Source: Streptomyces sp. MUM 2J
GTDB lineage: Bacteria > Actinomycetota > Actinomycetes > Streptomycetales > Streptomycetaceae
Direction: 5' to 3'
DNA: 64,000 nucleotides
Assembly (NCBI RefSeq): GCF_022414535.1
Contig: NZ_JADWYM010000003.1
Span: 124,001-188,000 of the forward strand
Made by a program: the position numbers and the translations under genes. Of this stretch, positions 24,811-32,043 are shown piece by piece (position 1 is the stretch's first letter; the number at the start of each line of letters is the position of its first letter). The notes under the pieces were generated by a model. The model was not told the origin of the DNA and did not search any database. It worked only from the letters and a program-made list of their open reading frames with translations.

Positions 24811-25344
24811 TCAGCCCAGCGGCTTGACCAGCAGCTCGAAGCGCAGGTCGGGGCGGCGCGGCAGACCGAAGCGCTCGTCGCCGTACGGGAAGGGACTCGT
24901 CCGGCCCGTACGGCGGTAGCCGCGCCGCTCGTACCAGGCGATCAGGTCCTCCCGGACGGAGATCACGGTCATGTGCATCTCCGTCGCACCCCAGGCGGTG
25001 CGGGCCTGCCGCTCCGCCTCCGCGATGATCACCTTGCCGAGCCCGGCGCCCTGGAGGGACGGCCGTACCGCGAACATGCCGAAGTAGGCGTGGGCGCCGC
25101 GGTGTTCGAGCTGGCAACAGGCGACGACCTCGCCGTCCTGCTCGACCGTGAGCAGCCGGCTGTCCGGTGACCTGATCACCTCCAGTACGCCCTCCGGGTC
25201 GGTGCGCTGCCCGTCGAGTATGTCGGCCTCGGTGGTCCACCCGGCCCGGCTGGCGTCGCCTCGGTACGCCGACTCGATCAGCGCGACCAGCTCGTCCACG
25301 TCGGCGCCGGTGGCGTCGCGGAAGGTCAGTGCGGGGGACTCCAT
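24811..25344 (-). CDS. GNAT family N-acetyltransferase
   Basis: The 177-residue GNAT protein has the acetyl-CoA pyrophosphate loop in VRPSLQGAGLGKVII (Q/R-x-x-G-x-G/A), preceded by the beta4 strand YFGMFAV, and a C-terminal WYERRGYRRTGR typical of motif B. Substrate unknown. The ATG at 25344 fits a GGGAG upstream, and the frame extension to 25401 is not conserved-looking. It diverges from a small VOC gene by about 70 bp. Confidence 0.85.
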   Translation of the reverse strand: MESPALTFRDATGADVDELVALIESAYRGDASRAGWTTEADILDGQRTDPEGVLEVIRSPDSRLLTVEQDGEVVACCQLEHRGAHAYFGMFAVRPSLQGAGLGKVIIAEAERQARTAWGATEMHMTVISVREDLIAWYERRGYRRTGRTSPFPYGDERFGLPRRPDLRFELLVKPLG

Positions 25345-25415
25345 GGGGTGCTTCTCCCTACGTTCGGGGGCTCGGGGCCGGGACGAGGGTAACCCTGCCA
25401 CTAGGCTCCGGATGC

Positions 25416-25808
25416 ATGGTGCACGTTCTCAGCAGCCGGACACTCCTGCGCCCCACCGACCCGGAGCGCTCCCGCGCCTTCTACGGCACCCAACTCGGGC
25501 TCGCCGTGTACCGGGAGTTCGGCACGGGGCCCGAGCGCGGCACGGTCTACTTCCTCGGCGGTGGTTTCCTGGAGCTCTCCGGCCGCTCCGACGCACCGCC
25601 CTCCCCGGCCGTGCGGCTGTGGCTGCAGGTCGAGGACGTGGCGGCGGCCCACGCGGAGTTGCTGACCCAAGGCGTGGAGATCCTGCGGGCTCCGCTGAAG
25701 GAACCCTGGGGCCTGGTGGAGATGTGGATCGCGGACCCCGACGGCACGCAGATCGTCCTGGTCGAGGTCCCGGCGGACCATCCGCTGCGCCATCGTCCCG
25801 GGATCTGA
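25416..25808 (+). CDS. VOC family protein, single domain
   Basis: The 130-residue single glyoxalase-like domain opens SSRTLLRPTDPERSRAFYG and closes with IADPDGTQIVLVEV, the usual last strand with a metal-site Glu. A -10-like TAGGCT at 25402-25407, 8 bp before the ATG at 25416, suggests a leaderless or nearly leaderless message. Substrate unknown; related proteins include fosfomycin- and bleomycin-type resistance and dioxygenase members, none of which can be singled out. Confidence 0.8.
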   Translation: MVHVLSSRTLLRPTDPERSRAFYGTQLGLAVYREFGTGPERGTVYFLGGGFLELSGRSDAPPSPAVRLWLQVEDVAAAHAELLTQGVEILRAPLKEPWGLVEMWIADPDGTQIVLVEVPADHPLRHRPGI

Positions 25809-25866
25809 GCCCCGCTGCGGGACCTCCGGCCCGGCCGGCGTCGGTGAGGCGCAGATGGGCGACCCT

Positions 25867-25897
25867 GCGGTCGGAGGGCGGGCCGCCCTCCGACCGC
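25867..25897 (+). terminator. Hairpin after the VOC gene
   Basis: Perfect 13-bp arms GCGGTCGGAGGGC and GCCCTCCGACCGC with a 5-nt loop lie about 60 bp past the stop. They separate the VOC gene from the M56 peptidase gene on the same strand. Confidence 0.7.
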
Positions 25898-25970
25898 GGG
25901 GTCGTGGCCTGCGTCACTTGGCGTGACGATCCGTACCCCGGGGCGGCCCGCCCCTCGTAGGGTGCTGGGC

Positions 25971-26906
25971 ATGATGGTCCCCGCGGTCCTGTTGCTGCTC
26001 GGTACCCTGACCGCCGTCACGGCCCCCCGGCTGCTCGCCCGCGCCGACTGGCCGGACCGCGAACCGGTCGTCGCCCTGTGGATGTGGCAGTGTGTCGTCA
26101 CGGCCGTCCTGCTGTGCTGCGCACTGTCCATGACGCTCAGCGCCGCCGCGGCCTGGCAGGCGGTCCGCGGCCATCTCTTCGCCCCCGCGCCGCACGCGGT
26201 CGTGGAGGCCTACGCGCTCGGCACGAACGGCCCGTGGGCGGCGGCCACCGCCGTGGCGCTCGCCTGCGGCGGGATGTGGAGCGCGGCGATGCTCGTCCGC
26301 GAGGTCGTGCGCGCCCGGGCGCGCCGGCGGCTGCGCCGGGCCGAACTGCGGCTGCGTGCCCCGTTGCTGCCCGGTGAGGAAGCGGGCAGCGGGCGGCTGG
26401 TCGTCCTGGAGGGCGAACGGCCCGACGCCTGGTGGCTGCCGGGCACGTCCCCCCGGCTCGTCATCACCACCGCCGCGCTCCGCCGGCTCAGGGGGCGGCA
26501 GCTGGACGCCGTGCTCGCGCACGAGCAGGGGCATGCGCGGGCCCGGCACGACTGGCTGCTGCACTGCTCCTCCGCGTTGGCCGGCGGGTTCCCGCGGGTG
26601 CCGGTGTTCGCGGCGTTCCGGGACGAGATGCACCGGCTGGTCGAACTCGCCGCCGACGACATGGCCTCGCGCCGTTTCGGGCGGCTCACCACCGCCCTGG
26701 CACTGGTCGAACTCAACGAGGACCGGGGCGTGTTCGGCCCCTGCCCCGCCCCGCAGGCGCACGTCCCGCAGCGGGTGGACCGCCTGCTCACCGCGCCGGC
26801 CCGGCTCGCCCCGGCCCACCGCCTGCGCCTGACGGCGACCGCTGCGCTGGTGCCGGTGGTGCCGCTGCTGGTGACCTTCGTACCGGGTCTGCGGGCGCTC
26901 GGCTGA
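25971..26906 (+). CDS. M56/M48-type membrane metallopeptidase
   Basis: The 311-residue integral membrane protein has hydrophobic segments near residues 2-18, 38-60, 86-108 and 288-306. The zinc site is H184-E185-QG-H188, with a likely third ligand Glu at 225 in VELAADD. This layout matches the BlaR1/MecR1-like M56 peptidases, which usually cleave a BlaI-type repressor. No BlaI-like gene is adjacent here. ATG 25971 is preferred; a -10-like TAGGGT ends about 7 bp before it, so the message may be leaderless. Confidence 0.8.
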   Translation: MMVPAVLLLLGTLTAVTAPRLLARADWPDREPVVALWMWQCVVTAVLLCCALSMTLSAAAAWQAVRGHLFAPAPHAVVEAYALGTNGPWAAATAVALACGGMWSAAMLVREVVRARARRRLRRAELRLRAPLLPGEEAGSGRLVVLEGERPDAWWLPGTSPRLVITTAALRRLRGRQLDAVLAHEQGHARARHDWLLHCSSALAGGFPRVPVFAAFRDEMHRLVELAADDMASRRFGRLTTALALVELNEDRGVFGPCPAPQAHVPQRVDRLLTAPARLAPAHRLRLTATAALVPVVPLLVTFVPGLRALG

Positions 26907-27031
26907 GGCCGGTCGCAGACTGGCGAGGGCTCACGCCCTGCGCTCCCCCAGCTCTTCGAGCAGGAGGGGGACCTCCGGAACACGCGCAGGACGCCGCTCC
27001 TTCACGGGCGAACGTCACCCGCCGCGGCGCT

Positions 27032-27087
27032 GGGGGGTGTTGCGAAAGTCCCGCACAGCACCGCACCGGACGTTCGAAGCACCCCCT
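27032..27087. repeat. 56-bp inverted-repeat element (terminator or transposon footprint)
   Basis: A 20-bp left arm (27032-27051, GGGGGGTGTTGCGAAAGTCC) and an inverted right arm (27068-27087) match at 16 of 20 positions around a 16-bp core. The right arm ends on the stop codon of the leftward TetR gene. It may be the shared terminator of two convergent genes. Its sharp ends and TTGCGAAAGT core also resemble terminal inverted repeats of small transposable elements. No flanking target duplication is clear. Confidence 0.5.
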
Positions 27088-27658
27088 AGTCGAGGGCGGC
27101 CATCGCGGTGCGGAGCTCGTCGAGGGCGCGGCGGGTGAGGTCCGTGAGCGTCTCGCGTCCCGCCGGATCGGCCCACTCCCCGAAGGCACGGTCGAAGGCA
27201 CGGAGGCCGATCTCGGCCGCGAGGCTCGCGGCCGGTTCGGGCACGCCGCGCCCGTGGAGCGCGTCCGTCACGGCCCCGGCCAGCTTGACCCGCTTCAGGG
27301 CCGAACGCTCCTGCAGTTCGCTGTGACCGGCGATGACCGGACGCAGCACGGCACTGAACTCCCGGCGGTCATCGGTGAAGGTGGCGGCCATCGCGTCGAG
27401 GCCCGCGGCGACGGCCTCGAGGGGCGTGGCCGGGGCGGGTGCCCCGGTGATCGCGTCGGCGAGAAGCCGGGCGTGCAGGTCCTGGCCGGCGAAGAGCACT
27501 TCGCGCTTGTCGGGGAAGTGCCGGAAGAAGGTGGTCTTGGTCAGACCGGCTCGGTCCGCGATCTCCTTGACGGTGGTGGCGTCGTACCCCTGCTCGGCGA
27601 ACAGGTCGAGTGCGGCGCGCACCAGCCGTTGCCTGGCGTTCGGTTCCCATCGGGCCAT
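27086..27658 (-). CDS. TetR/AcrR family repressor
   Basis: The 190-residue TetR protein has helix-turn-helix TVKEIADRAGLTKTTFFRHFPDK at about 29-51. The effector domain is all-helical with no recognisable ligand motif. It diverges from a nucleoside-diphosphate-sugar-epimerase-like SDR across a 58-bp palindromic promoter region and most likely controls both. ATG 27658 is used because the frame extension upstream enters the palindrome. Its stop overlaps a 56-bp inverted repeat. Confidence 0.85.
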   Translation of the reverse strand: MARWEPNARQRLVRAALDLFAEQGYDATTVKEIADRAGLTKTTFFRHFPDKREVLFAGQDLHARLLADAITGAPAPATPLEAVAAGLDAMAATFTDDRREFSAVLRPVIAGHSELQERSALKRVKLAGAVTDALHGRGVPEPAASLAAEIGLRAFDRAFGEWADPAGRETLTDLTRRALDELRTAMAALD

Positions 27659-27670
27659 GCCGCCAGCATA

Positions 27671-27728
27671 AGTGATGTGACTTGGTACCGTCACTCGGAC
27701 TATAGTGACGGTACCAAGTCACATCACT
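27671..27728. promoter_or_regulatory. Large palindrome with shared bidirectional -10
   Basis: Perfect 24-bp inverted arms (27671-27694 and 27705-27728) surround a 10-bp centre. Each arm contains a TGACTTGGTACCGTCA-like sub-dyad, so two operator copies face each other. The centre and the right arm edge hold ACTATAGT (27699-27706), itself a palindrome that reads TATAGT as a -10 box on both strands. This is a symmetric bidirectional promoter covered by operators, expected to be shut by the adjacent TetR. Confidence 0.75.
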
Positions 27729-27769
27729 CCGCCCCGCCAGGTGGGGCGACCCCTCCAGGAGGCCTCATC

Positions 27770-28654
27770 ATGCGAGTCTTCGTCACCGGCGCCGCCGGTC
27801 ACATCGCGTCGGCCGTCGTGCCCGAACTGATCCAGGCCGGACACGAGGTCGCCGGCCTGGCCCGGTCCGATTCCTCGGCCGCGGCCGTGCGGGCCCTGGG
27901 CGCCGAGGTACGCCGCGGTGACCTCGCCGACCTCGACGGCCTGCGGCAGGCCGCGGCCGACGCGGACGCGGTCGTCCACCTCGCCTTCGACCACGCGGCC
28001 ATCGCCGCCGGGAGGTTCGGCGATGCCGTGGCCGCCGACCTGGCCGCGGTGCGGGCCGTCGGCGAGGTGCTGACCGGCACCGGCAAGGCCTTCGTCGGCG
28101 TGGGCCTGACCCCCACCGGCGATGCGCGGCGCGACGCGGCCATCGACGCCAACCCCCGCTCCGCCGTGGCGCGCGCGATCCACGCGTACTCCGAAGCGGA
28201 CGTGCGGACCGTCCTCGTCGCCGTCCCTCCCGTCACGCACAGCACACGTGACAAGGCCGGGTTCGTTCCCACACTGATCAGGATCGCCCGCGACACGGGC
28301 GTGTCCGGATACGCCGGCGACGGGGCCAACCGGTGGCCCGCCGGCCACGTCCTGGACGTCGGGCGCCTCTACCGGCTGGCGCTGGAGAAGGCCCCGGCGG
28401 GCTCGCAGTTGTACGCCGCCGCCGAAGAGGGCGTCACGGTGCGGGAGATCGCCGAGACGATAGGCCGCCACCTGGACGTCCCGGCCGTGAGCATCCCGAC
28501 CGAGCAGGCCGCCGACCACTTCAGGGGCTTCCCGTTCATCACGCTCGACCTCACGATGCCCACCGAGGCGACCCGTCGGCTGCTGGGCTGGGAACCCCTG
28601 CGGCCCGGTCTGATCGCCGACCTCGACGAGGGCCACTACTTCACCACCGGCTGA
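27770..28654 (+). CDS. Extended SDR / NAD(P)-binding epimerase-like protein
   Basis: The 294-residue protein has the extended-SDR cofactor motif TGAAGHIASAVVPEL at the N terminus, the acidic residues of the GDLADLDGL strand, and V-V-H-L-A-F at strand beta-4. The classic Y-x-x-x-K catalytic pair is not clear: the corresponding segment reads AIHAYSEADV, so a dehydrogenase role is uncertain. AGGAGG at 27757-27762 precedes the ATG. It is the likely target of the divergent TetR repressor. Substrate unknown. Confidence 0.8.
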   Translation: MRVFVTGAAGHIASAVVPELIQAGHEVAGLARSDSSAAAVRALGAEVRRGDLADLDGLRQAAADADAVVHLAFDHAAIAAGRFGDAVAADLAAVRAVGEVLTGTGKAFVGVGLTPTGDARRDAAIDANPRSAVARAIHAYSEADVRTVLVAVPPVTHSTRDKAGFVPTLIRIARDTGVSGYAGDGANRWPAGHVLDVGRLYRLALEKAPAGSQLYAAAEEGVTVREIAETIGRHLDVPAVSIPTEQAADHFRGFPFITLDLTMPTEATRRLLGWEPLRPGLIADLDEGHYFTTG

Positions 28655-28892
28655 CGCCGGTTCACCACGGGCCGGCACCGGCCCACCCGGACGGCCCCTC
28701 CGTCGGCCCGGGACCGGCCGCGGCGAAACCCCGGGACTTCGGAGCCACGGGCCGCAGGGCCCCGGTCCCGGGACGCCGCGGGCGAGCCGCGAACGTTCCG
28801 GACCCGGCACGACCGGGTGAGCGCACCCCGGGGGGACCGCCACCCGGCGCCCCGCCTCGGCCCCCACCCCGCCGGTCGGGGAGAATCGGCCC

Positions 28893-29576
28893 ATGGACGC
28901 CCCGCCCGCCGCCCCGCCCGCCGCCCCGCCTCCTCACCGCGGCGAGGGACGGCGCACCGCGCTGGGTGCGGGAATCGCGCCGTTTCTCGGCGCGGGCATG
29001 CTGACGTCGCTGGTCGCGCTGGGGTGGCGGCCACTGATCGAGACCGACACCCGCGTCGCCCGCACCACCCACCGGTGGGCCACGGACGACCCGGGGCTCA
29101 CGCACGCCGTTCGCATCCTCACCGACTGGGTGTGGGACCCCTGGACGATGCGGCTCGCCGCCACCCTCGCGGCGGTGTGGCTGGTGTGGCGGTACGCCGC
29201 CTGGCTCACGGCCGTGTGGCTGGTGGTCACCTGTGACCTGGCGATCCTGGCCGAACAGGGACTCAAGGCCGCGGTGGGACGGCCCCGCCCCACCTGGCCG
29301 GACCCCGTCGACTCCGCGCGGTACGCGGCCTTCCCGTCCGGGCACGCCATGACGGCAACGGTCGTCTGCGGGCTGCTGTTGTGGCTCGTGCACCGGTACG
29401 GGGCGGGCCGCCGCGTGCGCCGTACCGCGTTCGCGGTCGCCGCCGTCTCCGTCGTGGGTGTCGGCGCGACCAGGGTGTGGCTGGGCGTGCACTGGCTGTC
29501 GGACGTGGTGGGCGGCTGGCTGCTGGGGGCACTCGTCGTGGCGCTGGCGGTGGCCGTCCACCCGCGGCGGGCGTGA
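28893..29576 (+). CDS. PAP2 family membrane phosphatase
   Basis: The 227-residue protein has five or six transmembrane segments and the three phosphatase motifs: K-A-A-V-G-R-P-R-P (about 130), PSGHAM (about 150), and T-R-V-W-L-G-V-H-W-L-S-D (about 190), all intact. It should dephosphorylate a lipid phosphate such as phosphatidate or undecaprenyl pyrophosphate at the outer membrane face. The first 20 residues are proline/alanine-rich. The 238-bp leader, 28655-28892, shows a tight hairpin at 28669-28684 and otherwise nothing I can assign. Confidence 0.85.
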   Translation: MDAPPAAPPAAPPPHRGEGRRTALGAGIAPFLGAGMLTSLVALGWRPLIETDTRVARTTHRWATDDPGLTHAVRILTDWVWDPWTMRLAATLAAVWLVWRYAAWLTAVWLVVTCDLAILAEQGLKAAVGRPRPTWPDPVDSARYAAFPSGHAMTATVVCGLLLWLVHRYGAGRRVRRTAFAVAAVSVVGVGATRVWLGVHWLSDVVGGWLLGALVVALAVAVHPRRA

Positions 29577-29698
29577 ACGGCGCCCCCTGCCGCCGCCCTC
29601 GCCCTTCCCCACGACACCAGGCGGACCCGCTGACACCCGGATCGCCGGCCGCTACCGTGGTGACACGGTGAGCGAAAACGGGGGAAACGGGAGAAACA

Positions 29699-29986
29699 GT
29701 GGACGACTGGATCTACTTGGCCGTCATCGCGTGCGGTCTGGCCGTCATCGCGATGCTGGGGGTGGTGATCACCCTGACCCTCAGGTTGAGGAAGAGCTTC
29801 CGGCTGCTGGGCGGCGAGGAAGTGCCGTTCCAGAACAAGTTCGCGTTCTGGGCGTCGATCGTCTACACGATCTGGCCGGTCGACCTGCTGCCCGATCCGA
29901 TCTACCTCGACGACATCGGCATCCTCTTCGCCGCCCTGCACTCGATGAACAGGGCGGCCCGGCGCGCCGGGATCACGACGGGATAG
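29699..29986 (+). CDS. DUF1232 (YkvA-like) membrane protein
   Basis: The 95-residue protein has an N-terminal transmembrane segment (about 5-27) and the DUF1232 signature YTIWPVDLLPDPIYLDDIG. The P-x-D-x-x-P-D core and second D-D are typical. Function unknown in all organisms I know of. A GTG start at 29699 is the only good choice. It follows the PAP2 gene by about 120 bp. Confidence 0.85.
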   Translation: MDDWIYLAVIACGLAVIAMLGVVITLTLRLRKSFRLLGGEEVPFQNKFAFWASIVYTIWPVDLLPDPIYLDDIGILFAALHSMNRAARRAGITTG

Positions 29987-30029
29987 CCCGCCGCCCGCAC
30001 CACGACCTCTCCCGGGGCCACCCCAGAGG

Positions 30030-30073
30030 AAAGGAGATCCACCGTGCGGAGAGGCTCCCCGCCACCGGGTTGA
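30030..30073 (+). other. Strong ribosome site before a nine-codon frame
   Basis: AAAGGAG (30030-30036) stands 7 bp before a GTG at 30044, whose frame ends at TGA 30071-30073 after nine codons. This is one of the best Shine-Dalgarno matches in the area yet fronts no long gene. It may be a leader peptide or the start of a gene that has decayed. The whole gap 29987-30320 has no other coding signal. Confidence 0.35.
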
Positions 30074-30196
30074 TCTCCCAGGAGCGTCCCCGGCCCGCAG
30101 CCGGAGAGCGCGCCGGTACGTCCGCCGCACCGTCGAAGCTGCGTTCGACCTGACCCCGGCCGTCGTAGCCCAAGGCCACCATCAGGGGAAGTGAAA

Positions 30197-30235
30197 GCCC
30201 GTCTCGGACGATCCCCCGCGTCGCCCGAGACGGGC
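30197..30235. terminator. Hairpin in the DUF1232 - TetR gap
   Basis: An 11-bp perfect stem (GCCCGTCTCGG at 30197-30207 with CCGAGACGGGC at 30225-30235) with a 17-nt loop could end transcription from the DUF1232 gene. Confidence 0.65.
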
Positions 30236-30281
30236 GGCAGAACGACCATGCCCACGAAAGGGCCGGCCGACACGCGCTGAG

Positions 30282-30305
30282 TATAGTTGGCTGGCAGCCA
30301 GTCAA
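30282..30305 (+). promoter_or_regulatory. Promoter -10 with overlapping operator for TetR gene
   Basis: The -10 box TATAGT (30282-30287) abuts the dyad TTGGCTGGC-A-GCCAGTCAA (30287-30305, 8 of 9 positions symmetric), directly before the TetR gene. The position fits autorepression: bound repressor would cover the transcription start. Confidence 0.65.
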
Positions 30306-30320
30306 CGCAGGAGTTACAGC

Positions 30321-31019
30321 ATGTCCCCGCGCAGCGCCTCGGTCAACGCAGAATTGCGGCGGCGTTCCCGGGAGCGGCTGCTGCAGGCGGCGGTCGAGCT
30401 GGTCAACGAGCGCGGCTACGAGGCGACGACGCTGAGCGACATCGCCGACCGGGCGGGATCGGCGCGCGGCCTGGTGTCGTACTACTTTCCCGGCAAGCGC
30501 CAGCTCGTGCAGTCGGCGGTGCACCGGCTGATGCACCGCACGCTGGAGGAGGCGCTGGAGCGCGAACCGCACACCGACGACGGCAGCGAGCGCATGGCGC
30601 GGGCCATCGACGCGATCCTGGGGCTGGCCCGCGACCGGACCGTACTGATGCGCCAGCACATGGCCGGGCTGCTGCAGGCCGAGGGGTTCGTGCAGTGCCC
30701 GGAGCAGAAGCGGCTGGCGGAACTGCTGCGGGACACCGTCGCCCGGCACGGCTCCGGTGACGTCGACGCCGACTATCCCATGCTGCGCTCGCACCTCATG
30801 GGCGCCGTGTACGCGATGGTGCTGCCGAACGTGCCGATGGCGTTCGCCGCGATGCGGTCCGAGCTGTTCGCCCGCTATCGGCTCGACCGGCGGCTGGGGC
30901 TCCCGCAGGACGCCCCGCCGGCCTCCGGCGGGGCGTGCCGGTCGGATCTGTCCCGGTTCTTCTCGACCGGTGGGAAGACCTGCGAGCAGCCGAAGGGCTC
31001 CGGACCAGGCGAAGGCTAG
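30321..31019 (+). CDS. TetR/AcrR family regulator
   Basis: The 232-residue TetR protein has its HTH at about 28-50 (LSDIADRAGSARGLVSYYFPGK). The effector domain matches no specific subgroup I can name. It ends with a Ser/Gly/Lys-rich tail from about 200 that may be unstructured. Its own promoter carries a near-perfect operator. No divergent target gene is next to it, so it may act at a distance or only on itself. Confidence 0.85.
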   Translation: MSPRSASVNAELRRRSRERLLQAAVELVNERGYEATTLSDIADRAGSARGLVSYYFPGKRQLVQSAVHRLMHRTLEEALEREPHTDDGSERMARAIDAILGLARDRTVLMRQHMAGLLQAEGFVQCPEQKRLAELLRDTVARHGSGDVDADYPMLRSHLMGAVYAMVLPNVPMAFAAMRSELFARYRLDRRLGLPQDAPPASGGACRSDLSRFFSTGGKTCEQPKGSGPGEG

Positions 31020-31205
31020 GCGGCCGGCGGGGCGGCGAGCACGCCGGCCGGCGGCCGGACGCGCGCCAACCCCGGCTCCCGGTTGCCGTCGCTCGGCGCC
31101 CCGGTACGACGTGGTGAATCCGCGAGGCGAACCCCGCACCCGCGGGCCGGGCGCCGAGGCGTGGGCCGGACCTGGGCGCGCGGGCCGGAGGGGCCGTACG
31201 AGGGC

Positions 31206-31241
31206 CCGGCAGGGCACCCCGCGCCCGGGGCGCCCTGCCGG
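31206..31241. terminator. Strong hairpin after the DUF6214 gene
   Basis: A 10-bp stem (CCGGCAGGGC with GCCCTGCCGG), one mismatch, then a 5-bp CCCCG/CGGGG stem around a 4-nt loop. It abuts the end of the leftward DUF6214 gene and could also stop the converging TetR transcript. The rest of the gap from 31020 has nothing else. Confidence 0.75.
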
Positions 31242-31242
31242 C

Positions 31243-31827
31243 TCAGCGCCGGGCGTGACGTGGCGTCAGGAAGCCGGCGTCGCGCGCCTGGGCGATCAGA
31301 CGCAGGGACCTGCGCCGGCTGTGGCCGGTCACGCACATCACCGCGAGGACCGGGTCGAGGCCGTCCTCCTGCGCCGCGCGGTACTCCTGGGCGACCAGCC
31401 AGCGGCCCTCGATGCCGCGCGGCCAGGCAGGGCGGGCCCGGCGCCCGGCACCGGGCTCACCGGTGGCGCCGTCCGTCCCGCAGGCGTCGGCCGCGTCGTC
31501 CGTGTCGCCCGCTCCGTCGCCCCAGCGCAGATCCTGTGTGTCGCCGGGTTCCACCCCACCCGCCCCGTCCGGCCGATCCGTTCCGTCCGTGCGGCCGGGG
31601 TCGACGCCGCACGCCTCGAACAGGGGCTCCTCGATCCAGTCCGCGAGCACGGTCAGGTCGTCCAGGGACAGCGCGGGCTGGGCACGGACGTCCTCGAGCC
31701 GCACGCAGCCGGCGGACACCACGGCGAGGGCGTCGACCCGGGCTCCGTCGGGGAACGCCAGCCGGACCTGGAACCACGAGGTCGCGCCGCCCTCCTCCTG
31801 CACTTCCCACGCGGGCCGCACGGACAC
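31243..31827 (-). CDS. DUF6214 family protein
   Basis: The 194-residue protein has conserved-looking blocks at both ends (TSWFQVRLAFPDGARVDAL; SLDDLTVLADWIEEPLFEAC; and a basic C-terminal AVMCVTGHSRRRSLRLI). The middle, about 80-135, is Asp/Gly-rich and low in complexity. From memory this is the Streptomyces family DUF6214. I start it at the GTG at 31827; codons between there and an alternative GTG at 31881 include CTA, TTT and AAT, unlike coding DNA here. Function unknown. Confidence 0.65.
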   Translation of the reverse strand: MSVRPAWEVQEEGGATSWFQVRLAFPDGARVDALAVVSAGCVRLEDVRAQPALSLDDLTVLADWIEEPLFEACGVDPGRTDGTDRPDGAGGVEPGDTQDLRWGDGAGDTDDAADACGTDGATGEPGAGRRARPAWPRGIEGRWLVAQEYRAAQEDGLDPVLAVMCVTGHSRRRSLRLIAQARDAGFLTPRHARR

Positions 31828-32043
31828 GGCACCGTCCGTCCCGGACCGATCAGAAAGATTAAGAAAGGATGCTTCTAGCACACACGCAACGTAACCGCAT
31901 GATCACATTCCATACGAACGGACACGCACGCCGTCGACACACCCGGCACTCTGTCAGCGCAGCGCACCCGGTGCGATGCTGGAGGCGACAGCGCTCTTCG
32001 GCCCCCCGGGCCGCCCCGTGCCCCCTGGGTAAGGAGTCGTGCC

